DNA from: an uncultured SAR116 cluster alpha proteobacterium
GTDB lineage: Bacteria; Pseudomonadota; Alphaproteobacteria; Puniceispirillales; Marisalimonadaceae
Length of the DNA stretch: 64,000 nucleotides
Reading direction: 5' to 3'
Assembly (NCBI GenBank): GCA_902625215.1
Contig: CACOAO010000003.1
Coordinates: 1-64,000 of the forward strand
The position numbers were made by a program, and so were the translations under genes. The notes beneath the pieces are model-generated. The model was not told the DNA's origin. It did no database searches and saw only the letters and a program-made list of their open reading frames with translations. Shown here in pieces: positions 9,440 to 18,450 of this stretch. Numbering within the stretch: position 1 is the first letter of the stretch; each line of letters begins with the position of its first letter.

Positions 9440-9946
9440 ATGACTAGTAGAAACGCAAATAATAAGAAAAATGTTTCAAAAACGAGAAACAGATTATTCT
9501 TAGTTGTAGCAGATGATAGTAAGGAATTACATCAAGCTCTTTATTATGCTGCACGAAGAGCAGCAACAGCTGGTGGTGAAGTAGCATTATTTAGATGCAT
9601 TGAACCTATTGAAGGACAGCTTTGGGGGGGAGTAACTGAAATTATGGAAGCAGAAGCCGAACAAGCTAGTAAAGATTTACTTCTAAAACTTAGTGAATAT
9701 TGTGAAAAGTTGGGAGCACCCAAACCTAGAACGTTTGTTAAAAAAGGAATTCTTCACGAAGAACTCTTTAATTTAATTGATAAAGAAAAATCTATAAGAG
9801 TGTTGGTGTTGGGAGTTTCAATAGAACATGGAAATCCAGGACCTTTAATTAATTATGTAATTAATAAGGGTAGCACTGAGTGCAGAGTACCCATTACTAT
9901 TGTGCCTGGGAATCTTACAGATGAACAAATTGATGCACTTGTGTAA
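9440..9946 (+). CDS. Universal stress protein family protein
   Basis: The 168-residue cytoplasmic protein has a UspA fold pattern: FLVVADDSKELHQALYYAARRAATAGGEVALFRCIE at the N-terminus and VLVLGVSIEHGNPGPL then ECRVPITIVPG at the C-terminus. The glycine-rich nucleotide loop G-x-x-G-x(9)-G-S/T is only partly preserved (GVSIEHGNPG), so ATP binding is uncertain. GAGGGA precedes the ATG. It lies 10 bp after the Alph_Pro_TM gene and likely shares its transcript. Confidence 0.83.
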   Translation: MTSRNANNKKNVSKTRNRLFLVVADDSKELHQALYYAARRAATAGGEVALFRCIEPIEGQLWGGVTEIMEAEAEQASKDLLLKLSEYCEKLGAPKPRTFVKKGILHEELFNLIDKEKSIRVLVLGVSIEHGNPGPLINYVINKGSTECRVPITIVPGNLTDEQIDALV

Positions 9947-10007
9947 AATAATAGTTGATTTTAAGTGAACTAAGTTTATACGTATTATAGTAATTGAAGA
10001 GTGATTA

Positions 10008-10538
10008 ATGTTTAAAAAATTATTTATTATAATATTAGGCATAATGTGTATAACCATGGTAAAACCAATTAAAAAAGCAACTGCAAGTTCAAGTAAATTC
10101 ATAACAATTCAGACAACTAAAGGTAAAATTGTAATTGAAACTTTACCGAAAATTGCACCTAATCATGTTAAAAGAATTAAAGAGCTAGTTAAACAGAGAT
10201 TTTACGATGGAATTATTTTCCATAGAGTTATAGTGGGGTTTATGGCTCAAACAGGTGATCCCGAAGGTAATGGTACTGGTGGTTCGGGAAAGAATTTAAA
10301 AGCTGAATTCTCAGATTACGAATACAAGTATGGAACTGTTGGAATGGCAAGATCTATGAACCCAGACAGCGCAGACAGTCAGTTTTTTATATGTTATGAT
10401 GGATGCGGTCATTTGACGGGTCAGTATACAGTATGGGGTCAAGTTATTTCAGGGATGGATACAGTTGAAAGCCTGGAAATAGGAGAACCTCCAAGTAATC
10501 CTGACAAAATGATATCAGTTAGACTTGGTAAAAAATAA
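10008..10538 (+). CDS. Cyclophilin-type peptidyl-prolyl cis-trans isomerase, probably exported
   Basis: The 176-residue protein starts with a basic/hydrophobic leader (MFKKLFIIILGIMCITMV, residues 1-18), suggesting export or membrane anchoring. The cyclophilin core follows: FYDGIIFHRVIVGFMAQTGDP, SDYEYKYGTVGMARS, and DSADSQFFICYDG then GQYTVWGQVISGMD. The arginine in FHRV and the Gln/Phe in QFFI are catalytic-site residues. It is the last gene of the plus-strand TauE-Usp run and converges on pyk with a 2-bp gap. Confidence 0.92.
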   Translation: MFKKLFIIILGIMCITMVKPIKKATASSSKFITIQTTKGKIVIETLPKIAPNHVKRIKELVKQRFYDGIIFHRVIVGFMAQTGDPEGNGTGGSGKNLKAEFSDYEYKYGTVGMARSMNPDSADSQFFICYDGCGHLTGQYTVWGQVISGMDTVESLEIGEPPSNPDKMISVRLGKK

Positions 10539-10540
10539 AA

Positions 10541-11956
10541 TTAAATTTCAACAACTCTAATTGAATTTGTTGAACCAGATATTCCAAAAGGCATGCCTGC
10601 GACCACTACTATTGTATCACCTTTTTTTGCAAAATTTTTAACTTTTATAATATCTCTTGCCTCTTGTATTGCTGCTTCATAACCTTGAACTTTACTAAAA
10701 AAAGGATACGCTCCCCACAGAAGAGATAGCTTTCTTTTTACATTAATTTCAGGTGTCATAACTACTAACAATAAATTTGAACGTTCCCTGGACATTCTGT
10801 AAGCAGTGTTTCCAGACGCTGTAAAAGCTACAACAGCCTTTGCGTTTACTGATTCAGCTAAACTTACAGCAGAACGTGACACAGCATTATAAATAAAGTT
10901 TTCTTTTCTTAAATTTTGCGGGCCATCGCCAGGATGTATTTTAATATGGTTTTCAGCTGATGTTATTATTCTATCCATGATGTTTACAGTCTCGAGTGGA
11001 TAAGAACCAACAGCAGTTTCTGCAGAAAGCATAACTGCATCTGCTCCGTCAAAAACAGCAGTAGCAACATCAGAAGCCTCTGCTCGCGTAGGTGATGGTG
11101 TTTCGATCATAGATTCGAGCATTTGTGTAGCAACAATGACCGGTTTACCTGCTTGTCTGCATTTGAGAATAATTTCTTTTTGTATACCTGGAACTTCTTC
11201 AGGCGCTAATTCAACTCCTAAATCACCTCTTGCGACCATTATACCATCACAAGACTCAATTATTTCATTTAATTCTTTTAAAGCAGACGGCTTTTCAATT
11301 TTAGCAATTACACCAGCTTTATCTCCAATATATTTTTTTACTTCTTCCACGTCTTTTAATTTTTGGACGAAAGAAAGAGCTATCCAATCAATTTCTTGAT
11401 TTAATATAAATTTGAGATCTTCAACGTCTTTCATGGTCAAAGGGCTTGTATTTAGTACAACATCAGGGAGATTTACACCTTTATTACTTTTAATAACTCC
11501 TCCCACTATAACTTCAGTTGTTATTTTATCTTTCGAAATATCTTTGACTTTAAATTGTAACTTTCCATCATCCATAAGTATGTTTGAACCAATTGACAAA
11601 CTTTTAAAAATTTCATCGTGTGGTAAATTTACCCTTTTAAAATTTCCAATTTCTGGATCTTTATCAAAAATGAAATTACTCCCCTTGATCACTTTTGATT
11701 CATTTTTAACCTCTCCAACTCTAAATTTTGGTCCTTGAAGATCCGCAAGGATTGCAACATTAGAATTTATTTCTTTTTCTGCAGATCTTATATATGTGAT
11801 TCTTTTTAAGTGATCTCCGTGATTACCATGACTAAAATTAAGACGAAAAACATTTACACCTGTTTTAATTAATTTTTTTACAATATTTAGGTCATCTGTC
11901 GCAGTTCCAATTGTTGCAACAATTTTAGTTGATCGTTGTAACTTATAGTTAATCAT
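10541..11956 (-). CDS. pyk: Pyruvate kinase
   Basis: The 471-residue protein carries the hallmark blocks: KIVATIGTATDD and NVFRLNFSHG at the N-terminus, the active-site signature IAKIEKPSALKELNEI (with catalytic Lys), GIMVARGDLGVELAPEEVP, and ATQMLESMIETPSPTRAEASDVATAV. It makes pyruvate and ATP from phosphoenolpyruvate and ADP. A 122-bp divergent region separates it from the small plus-strand gene at 12079. Confidence 0.98.
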   Translation of the reverse strand: MINYKLQRSTKIVATIGTATDDLNIVKKLIKTGVNVFRLNFSHGNHGDHLKRITYIRSAEKEINSNVAILADLQGPKFRVGEVKNESKVIKGSNFIFDKDPEIGNFKRVNLPHDEIFKSLSIGSNILMDDGKLQFKVKDISKDKITTEVIVGGVIKSNKGVNLPDVVLNTSPLTMKDVEDLKFILNQEIDWIALSFVQKLKDVEEVKKYIGDKAGVIAKIEKPSALKELNEIIESCDGIMVARGDLGVELAPEEVPGIQKEIILKCRQAGKPVIVATQMLESMIETPSPTRAEASDVATAVFDGADAVMLSAETAVGSYPLETVNIMDRIITSAENHIKIHPGDGPQNLRKENFIYNAVSRSAVSLAESVNAKAVVAFTASGNTAYRMSRERSNLLLVVMTPEINVKRKLSLLWGAYPFFSKVQGYEAAIQEARDIIKVKNFAKKGDTIVVVAGMPFGISGSTNSIRVVEI

Positions 11957-12078
11957 TATTTATTCCTTTACTTTCATCTTTATACATTAATTTTGAGAAA
12001 AATATTAAATTTATTTTTTTAAACATTAAAATCGGCAAGCTATTTGCAAACCTCAGACATACTACAGGAGAAATATAA

Positions 12079-12288
12079 ATGGCCCAGATTGTCCCCTTTC
12101 CACTTGATAAAGTAAGAAAATCAAAAAAAGAAAATATTTTTGAAGAAAAACATATATTACATATGATAAAAAATATTAGACAAAATTATCCTCCATCACT
12201 CTGGAACACTGTTTATCAGCTTACAAAACAAGGCCATATCGATAATGATGAGATCTGTAAGTCTAGAGATGTTAACCCTAAAAAATGA
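12079..12288 (+). CDS. Hypothetical 69-residue protein
   Basis: A short open frame starts at ATG with a strong AGGAGA motif 7 nt upstream, which supports real translation. The protein is basic and polar (MAQIVPFPLDKVRKSKKEN...), with a possible helical second half (HILHMIKNIRQNYPPSLWNTVYQLT), and has no transmembrane segment or cysteine cluster. I do not recognise the family. It is divergent from pyk and 73 bp upstream of the GST gene, with an AT-rich gap lacking an obvious terminator. Confidence 0.6.
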   Translation: MAQIVPFPLDKVRKSKKENIFEEKHILHMIKNIRQNYPPSLWNTVYQLTKQGHIDNDEICKSRDVNPKK

Positions 12289-12361
12289 ATTTTTTTTAAA
12301 AATTGGTTTAAAAAATAAAAGCATTTCATAATTTTTAAAATTTATTTAAAATTATTCTATT

Positions 12362-13024
12362 ATGAAAAACAATTTTAAATATCCAATTTTATATACATTT
12401 AGAAGATGCCCTTATGCAATGAGGGCACGATTTGCCATTAGATCATCCAAGATTATGGTTGAAGTAAGAGAGATTAAATTAAAGGAAAAACCATCTGAAT
12501 TTTTAAAATCATCTCCAAAAGGAACTGTGCCAGTTTTGATTACAAAATCAGGTGATGTTTTAGAAGAAAGTTTGGATATAATTAACTGGGCTCTAAACAT
12601 AAATGATCCTCATAAATGGCTTGCTGATGGAAAATTAGAAAAGAAAGAGATTACAAACCTATTAGATGATTTTGAAATGAAATTTAAAATCAATTTAGAT
12701 AAGTATAAATATCCAAATAGATTTTCTGGTGTGGATCAATATTTATATAGAGACAAAAATTTATGCTTTCTTGAAAAATTAAATTCTTACCTCAAAAACA
12801 ACAAATCACTAAATTCAGAACATCTTACTTTATTAGACTATGCTATATTTCCTTTTGTAAGACAATTTAGAAATGTTGATAAAGATTGGTTTGACAAATT
12901 AAATTTCAGTCTTTTGAATAATTGGATAAATCATATCATTGATAGTGAAGAGTTTTCATCTATAATGAAAAAATACAAAAAATGGGAACCAGATGATGTT
13001 CCGATTTATACAAATTTTGAATAA
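12362..13024 (+). CDS. Glutathione S-transferase family protein
   Basis: The 220-residue protein has a thioredoxin-fold N-terminal domain, TFRRCPYAMRARFAI, with a single active-site cysteine (Cys18) instead of CxxC, and the GST glutathione-binding segment GTVPVLITKSGDVLEESLDII containing the cis-proline and the ES pair. The remainder is all-helical, as in the GST C-terminal domain. It may act as a thiol transferase or detoxifying enzyme; no substrate can be given. The next gene, a thiolase, starts 23 bp downstream. Confidence 0.85.
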   Translation: MKNNFKYPILYTFRRCPYAMRARFAIRSSKIMVEVREIKLKEKPSEFLKSSPKGTVPVLITKSGDVLEESLDIINWALNINDPHKWLADGKLEKKEITNLLDDFEMKFKINLDKYKYPNRFSGVDQYLYRDKNLCFLEKLNSYLKNNKSLNSEHLTLLDYAIFPFVRQFRNVDKDWFDKLNFSLLNNWINHIIDSEEFSSIMKKYKKWEPDDVPIYTNFE

Positions 13025-13047
13025 TGTAGTTGCCTAGGAGAGTTTTT

Positions 13048-14250
13048 ATGTCAGAAGCATATATTTGTGAAGGAACAAGAACACCAATTGGGAAGTTTGG
13101 GGGAAGTTTATCTTCTATAAGAACTGATGATCTCGCAGCCTTACCACTAATAGCAATGAAAAAAGATTTAAAAAAAACAGACTGGGAAAACTTGGAAGAA
13201 GTCTTTTATGGTAATGCTAATCAAGCAGGTGAAGATAATCGTAATATTGCTAGAATGGCTCTACTTTTAGCAGATCTTCCTCATACCGTTCCAGGTATCA
13301 CACTCAACAGATTGTGTGCTTCAGGTATGGAAGCTATATCAAGCGCATCAAGAATGATAAAATCTAATGAAGCTGATATGACTATTGCAGGAGGCGCAGA
13401 AAGTATGAGTAGAGCTCCTTTTGTAATGCCTAAAGCTAGTTCTGCTTTTTCTAGGAATGCAGAAATTTATGATACAACAATAGGCTGGAGATTTGTCAAC
13501 CCTATAATGAAAGCTAATTACGGTATAGATTCAATGCCAGAAACTGCAGAAAATGTTGCAGAAAAATATCAAGTTAGTAGGGATGATCAAGATAAAATGG
13601 CCCTTTCTAGTCAAATAAAGGCTTCTAATGCAATTCAGAATGGAAGATTAGCTAAAGAAATTACTCCTGTAAAAATCCCTCAAAGAAAGGGTGAAGTATT
13701 AGTATTTGACAAAGACGAACATCCTAGAAACACATCAATTGAAAAACTTTCTTCACTCCCAACACCATTTCGAAATAATGGTACTGTTACCGCAGGAAAT
13801 GCAAGTGGTGTTAATGATGGTGCAGCAGCAATGATAATTGCAAGTGAAGAAGGAATAAAACGAAATCATTTAACCGCTAGAGCAAGAATAATCTCAGCAG
13901 CAAGTTCTGGGGTTGAGCCAGCATTGATGGGCATTGGGCCTGTTCCAGCTTCTTTAAAAGCACTTAAAATAGCTGGGATTAAAATAAAAGATATTGATGT
14001 TATTGAAATAAATGAAGCATTTGCTGCTCAAGGTTTGGCTAGTTTAAGATCACTTGGCATTGAAGATGACGATGAAAGAGTAAATCCTAATGGTGGAGCA
14101 ATTGCTCTAGGCCATCCTCTTGGTATGTCTGGAACAAGATTAGTCCTTACAGCTACTCAAGAATTAATTGAAAAAAACTTAAAGTACGCATTATGTACAA
14201 TGTGTGTTGGCGTTGGTCAAGGCAGTGCAATTATAATAGAAAGAGTTTAA
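13048..14250 (+). CDS. Acetyl-CoA acyltransferase (thiolase), PcaF-like
   Basis: The protein has 400 residues. The ATG at 13048 is chosen over an in-frame TTG 18 nt upstream because AGGAG sits 7 nt before it and it gives the standard [15 protein letters not shown] start. Nucleophile Cys90 lies in [10 protein letters not shown], the base His in [14 protein letters not shown] and the second Cys in [10 protein letters not shown]. Length and the [16 protein letters not shown]-terminus are closest to 3-oxoadipyl-CoA thiolases (PcaF/PaaJ), but no aromatic pathway genes lie nearby, so a general beta-oxidation role is equally possible. It converges on the ModC-like gene with a 6-bp gap. Confidence 0.93.
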   Translation: MSEAYICEGTRTPIGKFGGSLSSIRTDDLAALPLIAMKKDLKKTDWENLEEVFYGNANQAGEDNRNIARMALLLADLPHTVPGITLNRLCASGMEAISSASRMIKSNEADMTIAGGAESMSRAPFVMPKASSAFSRNAEIYDTTIGWRFVNPIMKANYGIDSMPETAENVAEKYQVSRDDQDKMALSSQIKASNAIQNGRLAKEITPVKIPQRKGEVLVFDKDEHPRNTSIEKLSSLPTPFRNNGTVTAGNASGVNDGAAAMIIASEEGIKRNHLTARARIISAASSGVEPALMGIGPVPASLKALKIAGIKIKDIDVIEINEAFAAQGLASLRSLGIEDDDERVNPNGGAIALGHPLGMSGTRLVLTATQELIEKNLKYALCTMCVGVGQGSAIIIERV

Positions 14251-14256
14251 AAAAAT

Positions 14257-15378
14257 CTATGTTAATTGATATGCTTGTCTATCTATAGATACTGAGCTTA
14301 TATAAATAAATACACTATCATTTATCAATAATTTCATTTTTTTTAGGTTATAAGTTGTTATCCTAGATCTAAGTTTTTGTATTTTTTTGTTATTTTTTAA
14401 ATTTTGTAATTTAATTACTAATTCAGAAAATGCTGAATTATCTTCAATTTCAATTGAAGATATTATACCTTGTAATTCATTTTCAGTAATTTTTGTTTCT
14501 AAACGTGTAGATGAAAGAAGTATATCTCTAGACCTTATTCTAACTCTTACTATATCCTTTAAGTTACCAGGTAGACCTGGAACAATCAATTTTTGTCCAT
14601 CCAAATCAAGAGTTGTGATGCGCAGGATTTGATCATAACTCATAACTCTTCCTTCTAATACGGAACTTATCTCAAACTTCCCTATCAAATCTACGAATGA
14701 GCTTCTATTAAAAACATTTGTAACACTCCCACTATCAATTTTTTTGCCATCTTTAATTAATACAATTTGATCTCCAATTTGTGATATTTCTTCTATTGAA
14801 TGGGTAATATATAAAATTGGTATTTTAAATTTTTTATTAAAATCTTTTAAAAAAATTAGAAGCTTAGCTTTATATTTTATATCTAAATCTGACATGGGTT
14901 CGTCTAAAAGTAGATAATTAGGTTGTTTTAAAATTGTTCTAGCTAGAACCACTCTAAGCTTTTCACCCCCAGATAAATTCTCAGGTGACCTCTTCAATAG
15001 GGAAGTCAATTCAAGGTGATTAATTAGATAATTTTTACTTATTAATTTTTTATTTTGAGAGTTTGATTTCTGCCTTTTTATAACAAAATCAAAGTTTTCT
15101 TCTACATTTAAGTGTTCAAATAATATTGGATTTTGAAACATTATTCCAAATGGTCTCTTGTAGGGAGGATATTTATCTAAGTCCTTAAATTCATTTCCAT
15201 TAAAAATAATTCTACTTTCTATATTTTTAATAAATCCGCCTAATGCAGAAATAATTGTAGTTTTTCCTGATCCATTTGGACCATATAAGATAGTTATCCC
15301 ATCATTTTTAAAAGTATGCTCAAAATTTAAAAATAAACTTCCAATATTACCTTTTAAAAAAACTGACAAATTTGACAT
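14257..15378 (-). CDS. ABC transporter ATP-binding protein, ModC-like (molybdate type)
   Basis: The 373-residue protein has Walker A GPNGSGKT (33-40), a Q-loop in FQNP, signature LSGGE (135-139), Walker B LLLDEP (156-161) and an H-loop in YITHS. The C-terminal 140 residues form a TOBE/Mop-like domain (SVLEGRVMSYD, VRVRIRSRDILLS), as in ModC. It overlaps the permease gene by one base. No periplasmic binding protein gene (modA) is present on either side, which weakens the substrate call; a ModBC-like importer is the best description. Confidence 0.82.
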   Translation of the reverse strand: MSNLSVFLKGNIGSLFLNFEHTFKNDGITILYGPNGSGKTTIISALGGFIKNIESRIIFNGNEFKDLDKYPPYKRPFGIMFQNPILFEHLNVEENFDFVIKRQKSNSQNKKLISKNYLINHLELTSLLKRSPENLSGGEKLRVVLARTILKQPNYLLLDEPMSDLDIKYKAKLLIFLKDFNKKFKIPILYITHSIEEISQIGDQIVLIKDGKKIDSGSVTNVFNRSSFVDLIGKFEISSVLEGRVMSYDQILRITTLDLDGQKLIVPGLPGNLKDIVRVRIRSRDILLSSTRLETKITENELQGIISSIEIEDNSAFSELVIKLQNLKNNKKIQKLRSRITTYNLKKMKLLINDSVFIYISSVSIDRQAYQLT

Positions 15379-16070
15379 TATTTTACTCTCACAACTGTTC
15401 TTTTATTAAAATAAAACAGACTTAATAATATAATAAATGATAGAATTAACATTCCACCCGCTAAAATGTGTGCTTCACCAAAGGATAATTGTTCCACATG
15501 ATCATAAATTGAAATAGCAATTACTTTTGTTTTACCGTGAATGCCACCACCTACCATCAAAACGATCCCAAATTCACCTAAGGTGTGTGCGAAGGAAATT
15601 ATAAAGGATGTAAAAAAACCTTTTTTAGATAAGGGTATTATCACATTAAAAAAAGTATCTAATAAACCAGCCCCTAAACTATGAGATGTCCAAATAGTAT
15701 CTCTTCCAATTTTTTCAAATGAAGCTTGAAGAGGCTGAACCCAAAAAGGAAGAGAATATATTATAGAAGCCAGAACTAAACCGTAAAATGAAAAAATTAA
15801 TTGTTCTCCTGTTAATATTATGAAAATTTTACCTAATGCTGTTTCAGGACTAAAAAAAATAATTAAATAAAATCCAATTACTGTGGGTGGTAAAACAAGT
15901 GGCAATGTTACTATTGTTTCAATAAATGGTTTGGTCTTTTTTGACTTAAATGCTAAAAAATATGCTAAAGGGGTACCTATTAAAGCCAAGAAGAAACATG
16001 TAATAACAGCTAACTTTAATGTAATTAAAATTGCAGTGATGTCTGAACTTAAATGGTGAAAAATATCCAT
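15378..16070 (-). CDS. ABC transporter permease, ModB-like
   Basis: The 230-residue inner-membrane protein has five to six transmembrane helices. The stretch LPLVLPPTVIGFYLI and the EAA-loop region (WTSHSLGAGLLDTFFNVIIPLSKKGFFTSFI) followed by FAHTLGEFGIVLMVGGG match the ModB/CysT permease family. It is the first gene of a two-gene minus-strand unit with the ATPase and is divergent from an alpha/beta hydrolase gene. A missing modA means the binding protein must be encoded elsewhere or have been lost. Confidence 0.85.
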   Translation of the reverse strand: MDIFHHLSSDITAILITLKLAVITCFFLALIGTPLAYFLAFKSKKTKPFIETIVTLPLVLPPTVIGFYLIIFFSPETALGKIFIILTGEQLIFSFYGLVLASIIYSLPFWVQPLQASFEKIGRDTIWTSHSLGAGLLDTFFNVIIPLSKKGFFTSFIISFAHTLGEFGIVLMVGGGIHGKTKVIAISIYDHVEQLSFGEAHILAGGMLILSFIILLSLFYFNKRTVVRVK

Positions 16071-16142
16071 ATTAAAAGACCAACTTACTTTGGTATTGAT
16101 TTGTGTATTATATCCTAACTAGATTATAATGGGGAATTATAA

Positions 16143-17030
16143 ATGTCATTTATAAAAACTGATGATAATGTAAAATTGTTTTATGAGTCTAATGGTAAGG
16201 GTGAACCAATCATATTTGTTCACGAATTTGCTGGTGATTATAGAAGTTGGGAACCACAAATTAATTATTTATCTAGATATTATCAATGTATAACATTTTG
16301 TGCTAGGGGGTACCCACCATCAGAAGTTCCAAAAGATGAAAGTAGTTATAATCAGGAAAGAGCATGGCGTGATATTTTGAGTGTGATGGATAATCTAAAA
16401 ATCGAAAAAGCTCATATTGTTGGTTTATCTATGGGAGGATTTGCAACTCTTCATTTAGGGATAAATGCTCAGGATAGAGTCTTAAGTCTAGTAATAGCTG
16501 GTTGCGGTTATGGTGCTATACCAACTGATAAAACTACTTTCAATAAAGAAGCAGACTTTTCTAATATTTCGTTAGATAGTGCAAAAATTATATTAAATGA
16601 GGGAATGGATAAATTTGGATCAGAATATGCCCTAGGCCCTTCTAGGGTCCAGTTTCAAAATAAAGATCCAAAAGGTTGGCAAGTATTTAATGACCAACTA
16701 ATTGAACATGATCCTATCGGCTCCGCAAATACTTTATTGGGCGTTCAAAATAAAAGACCTAACTTATATTCTTTAGAAGAAGCAATTAGTGATATAACTT
16801 GTCCAACGTTAATAATAAATGGTGATGAAGATGATATGTGTCTTGAGGTAGGTTTGTTTTTGAAAAGGACTATTAAGACAGCTGGTCTGTTAATAGTTCC
16901 TAAAACAGGGCATACAATCAATTTAGAAGAACCAGATTTATTTAATAACCATTTACTTAAATTTTTTACTGCTGTGAATTCATCTTCATGGGGCAGTAGA
17001 GATCAAAGAGCAAAAATAATTAAATTCTAA
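16143..17030 (+). CDS. Alpha/beta hydrolase
   Basis: The 295-residue protein has an alpha/beta-hydrolase fold with oxyanion region FVHEFAGD, nucleophile Ser96 in GLSMGG, an acid Asp around residue 227 in LIINGDEDDMC and His in KTGHTINLEEP. The serine nucleophile points to an esterase, lactonase or C-C hydrolase; the substrate is unknown. Its 3' end overlaps the yajQ stop by 4 bp on the opposite strand. Confidence 0.85.
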   Translation: MSFIKTDDNVKLFYESNGKGEPIIFVHEFAGDYRSWEPQINYLSRYYQCITFCARGYPPSEVPKDESSYNQERAWRDILSVMDNLKIEKAHIVGLSMGGFATLHLGINAQDRVLSLVIAGCGYGAIPTDKTTFNKEADFSNISLDSAKIILNEGMDKFGSEYALGPSRVQFQNKDPKGWQVFNDQLIEHDPIGSANTLLGVQNKRPNLYSLEEAISDITCPTLIINGDEDDMCLEVGLFLKRTIKTAGLLIVPKTGHTINLEEPDLFNNHLLKFFTAVNSSSWGSRDQRAKIIKF

Positions 17031-17512
17031 TCTCTAAAATTTTCATATTGTAATGGGTGCTTAATATTTAATTCTTTTATTAATTTAATTGCTGCTTGAA
17101 GATCATCTCTTTTTTTCCCAGACACTCTTACTTCATCACCTTGTATAGATGTTTGTACTTTACTTTTTGAGGATTTAATTGCCTTTACTATCTTTTGGGC
17201 CACATCTCTATCAATACCTTGTTTGATTATTACAACTTGTCTAATGGAATTACCTGACGCAGCTTCTGGTTTTTCAAATTCTAACGCGCCTGTATCTACT
17301 TTTTTTCTAGTAAGATGTGTGATAATTAGATCTTCAACTTGCTTTCTTTTTAAATCGTCATCAGCTCTAATTATAATTTTATCTTCTTGCTGTTCTACTT
17401 CACACATACTTCCTTTAAAATCATACCTAGTGCTAATTTCTTTTTTTACACCATCTAAACCATTTTGAACTGAAGGCATATCTATTTTACTTACTATATC
17501 AAAGCTAGGCAT
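17027..17512 (-). CDS. yajQ: YajQ family nucleotide-binding protein
   Basis: The 161-residue protein is full length for YajQ. It begins MPSFDIVSKIDMPSVQNGLDG and contains STRYDFKGS, then VRVSGKKRDDLQAAIKLIKE near the C-terminus, the diagnostic sequences of this two-domain family. Members bind nucleotides, cyclic di-GMP in Xanthomonas and Pseudomonas homologues. It is a single-gene unit on the minus strand, bordered by a 137-bp AT-rich divergent gap on its 5' side. Confidence 0.95.
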   Translation of the reverse strand: MPSFDIVSKIDMPSVQNGLDGVKKEISTRYDFKGSMCEVEQQEDKIIIRADDDLKRKQVEDLIITHLTRKKVDTGALEFEKPEAASGNSIRQVVIIKQGIDRDVAQKIVKAIKSSKSKVQTSIQGDEVRVSGKKRDDLQAAIKLIKELNIKHPLQYENFRD

Positions 17513-17649
17513 TTTTTATTCCCTAATAATGTTATTAATAACCATAATATTAAATTTTTATTTTTCAAACAATCTAATTAAAAGTTGATAGAAATTATTT
17601 AAAATTATAGATTATGAATTTATTAATATAAATTATAAATAAAGTTATA

Positions 17650-18447
17650 ATGGATAGCGTTTTTAAATTAATTTTACTTATACCTTTAATTTTAAGTTCA
17701 ATTTTCCTTTTTATGAATATTGGAATATGGTCAATATTTCCATTTTGGATTTTATGTGGATTAATTGATGTCTCTAGACACAAAACAATGGATCTAAAAT
17801 TAATTAAAGAATATTTCATAGGTAAAGGATTTTTAACTTTTTTACTATCACCATTAAATCTTTTGTCTGATCTTTTGTCTCACAGAAACCTTCATACCTA
17901 TGAAATTGAAGACCTTCCCCAAGGTCATCAAAATGAAATCAATGACGTTATTTCATTATTTGATAAAAACTCTAAAGAAATTGCTAAGAGATTTAAAGAA
18001 AATCCAAATGATAATAGAAGTATGTTATTTTACAAATGGTATGGATATGAACTGGATGATTCAATTGAAGAGTTTAATAATGAGTATAAATATCTAAAGA
18101 CAATTGGTGTTTCACTTTTCAGAGAAAAGACTTCAACGTCTAGACATTTTGGTCCTTTGAGAATGACTTATCGGATTTTATATAATTTTAATAAAGTTAA
18201 AAATGAAGGCTCATTTATTGAAGCTGACGGTAGAATTCATAAGTGGAAGTCTGATCCATTATTTATTTTTGATGATACTTTGATACACCAAAGCTTTAAC
18301 GAAGAAGATGATTTAAGATTTTGTGCTTTTATTGATATTATTAGGCCATCACATTTTGACAACATAATCAAATTAATTTTAAAAGCTGTTGGCTTTTTAT
18401 TAAAAAATACTAGAAGTATTTTTTATAAAAATTGGAAAATGATATAA
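17650..18447 (+). CDS. Aspartyl/asparaginyl beta-hydroxylase-like dioxygenase with N-terminal membrane anchor
   Basis: The 265-residue protein has two hydrophobic N-terminal helices (residues 5-24 and 26-39), then a soluble domain resembling the AspH family. His166 in SRHFGP and His213 in FIFDDTLIHQSFNEED are candidate Fe(II) ligands, and Arg223 with IDIIRP matches the 2-oxoglutarate-binding end. Membrane-anchored relatives such as LpxO hydroxylate lipid A acyl chains, so a lipid substrate is possible, but the sequence does not prove it. Gene ends converge with the alcohol dehydrogenase (3-bp gap). Confidence 0.72.
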   Translation: MDSVFKLILLIPLILSSIFLFMNIGIWSIFPFWILCGLIDVSRHKTMDLKLIKEYFIGKGFLTFLLSPLNLLSDLLSHRNLHTYEIEDLPQGHQNEINDVISLFDKNSKEIAKRFKENPNDNRSMLFYKWYGYELDDSIEEFNNEYKYLKTIGVSLFREKTSTSRHFGPLRMTYRILYNFNKVKNEGSFIEADGRIHKWKSDPLFIFDDTLIHQSFNEEDDLRFCAFIDIIRPSHFDNIIKLILKAVGFLLKNTRSIFYKNWKMI

Positions 18448-18450
18448 AAA

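Noticed and set aside
13030-13047. TTG at 13030 as the thiolase start
   Set aside because: It overlaps the AGGAG motif that serves the ATG at 13048 and adds six residues not found in the family.
16071-16142. TATAAT at about 16122 as a promoter for the alpha/beta hydrolase gene
   Set aside because: It lies only 12 nt before the ATG and no well-spaced -35 is present, so it would give an almost leaderless transcript; not strong enough to list.
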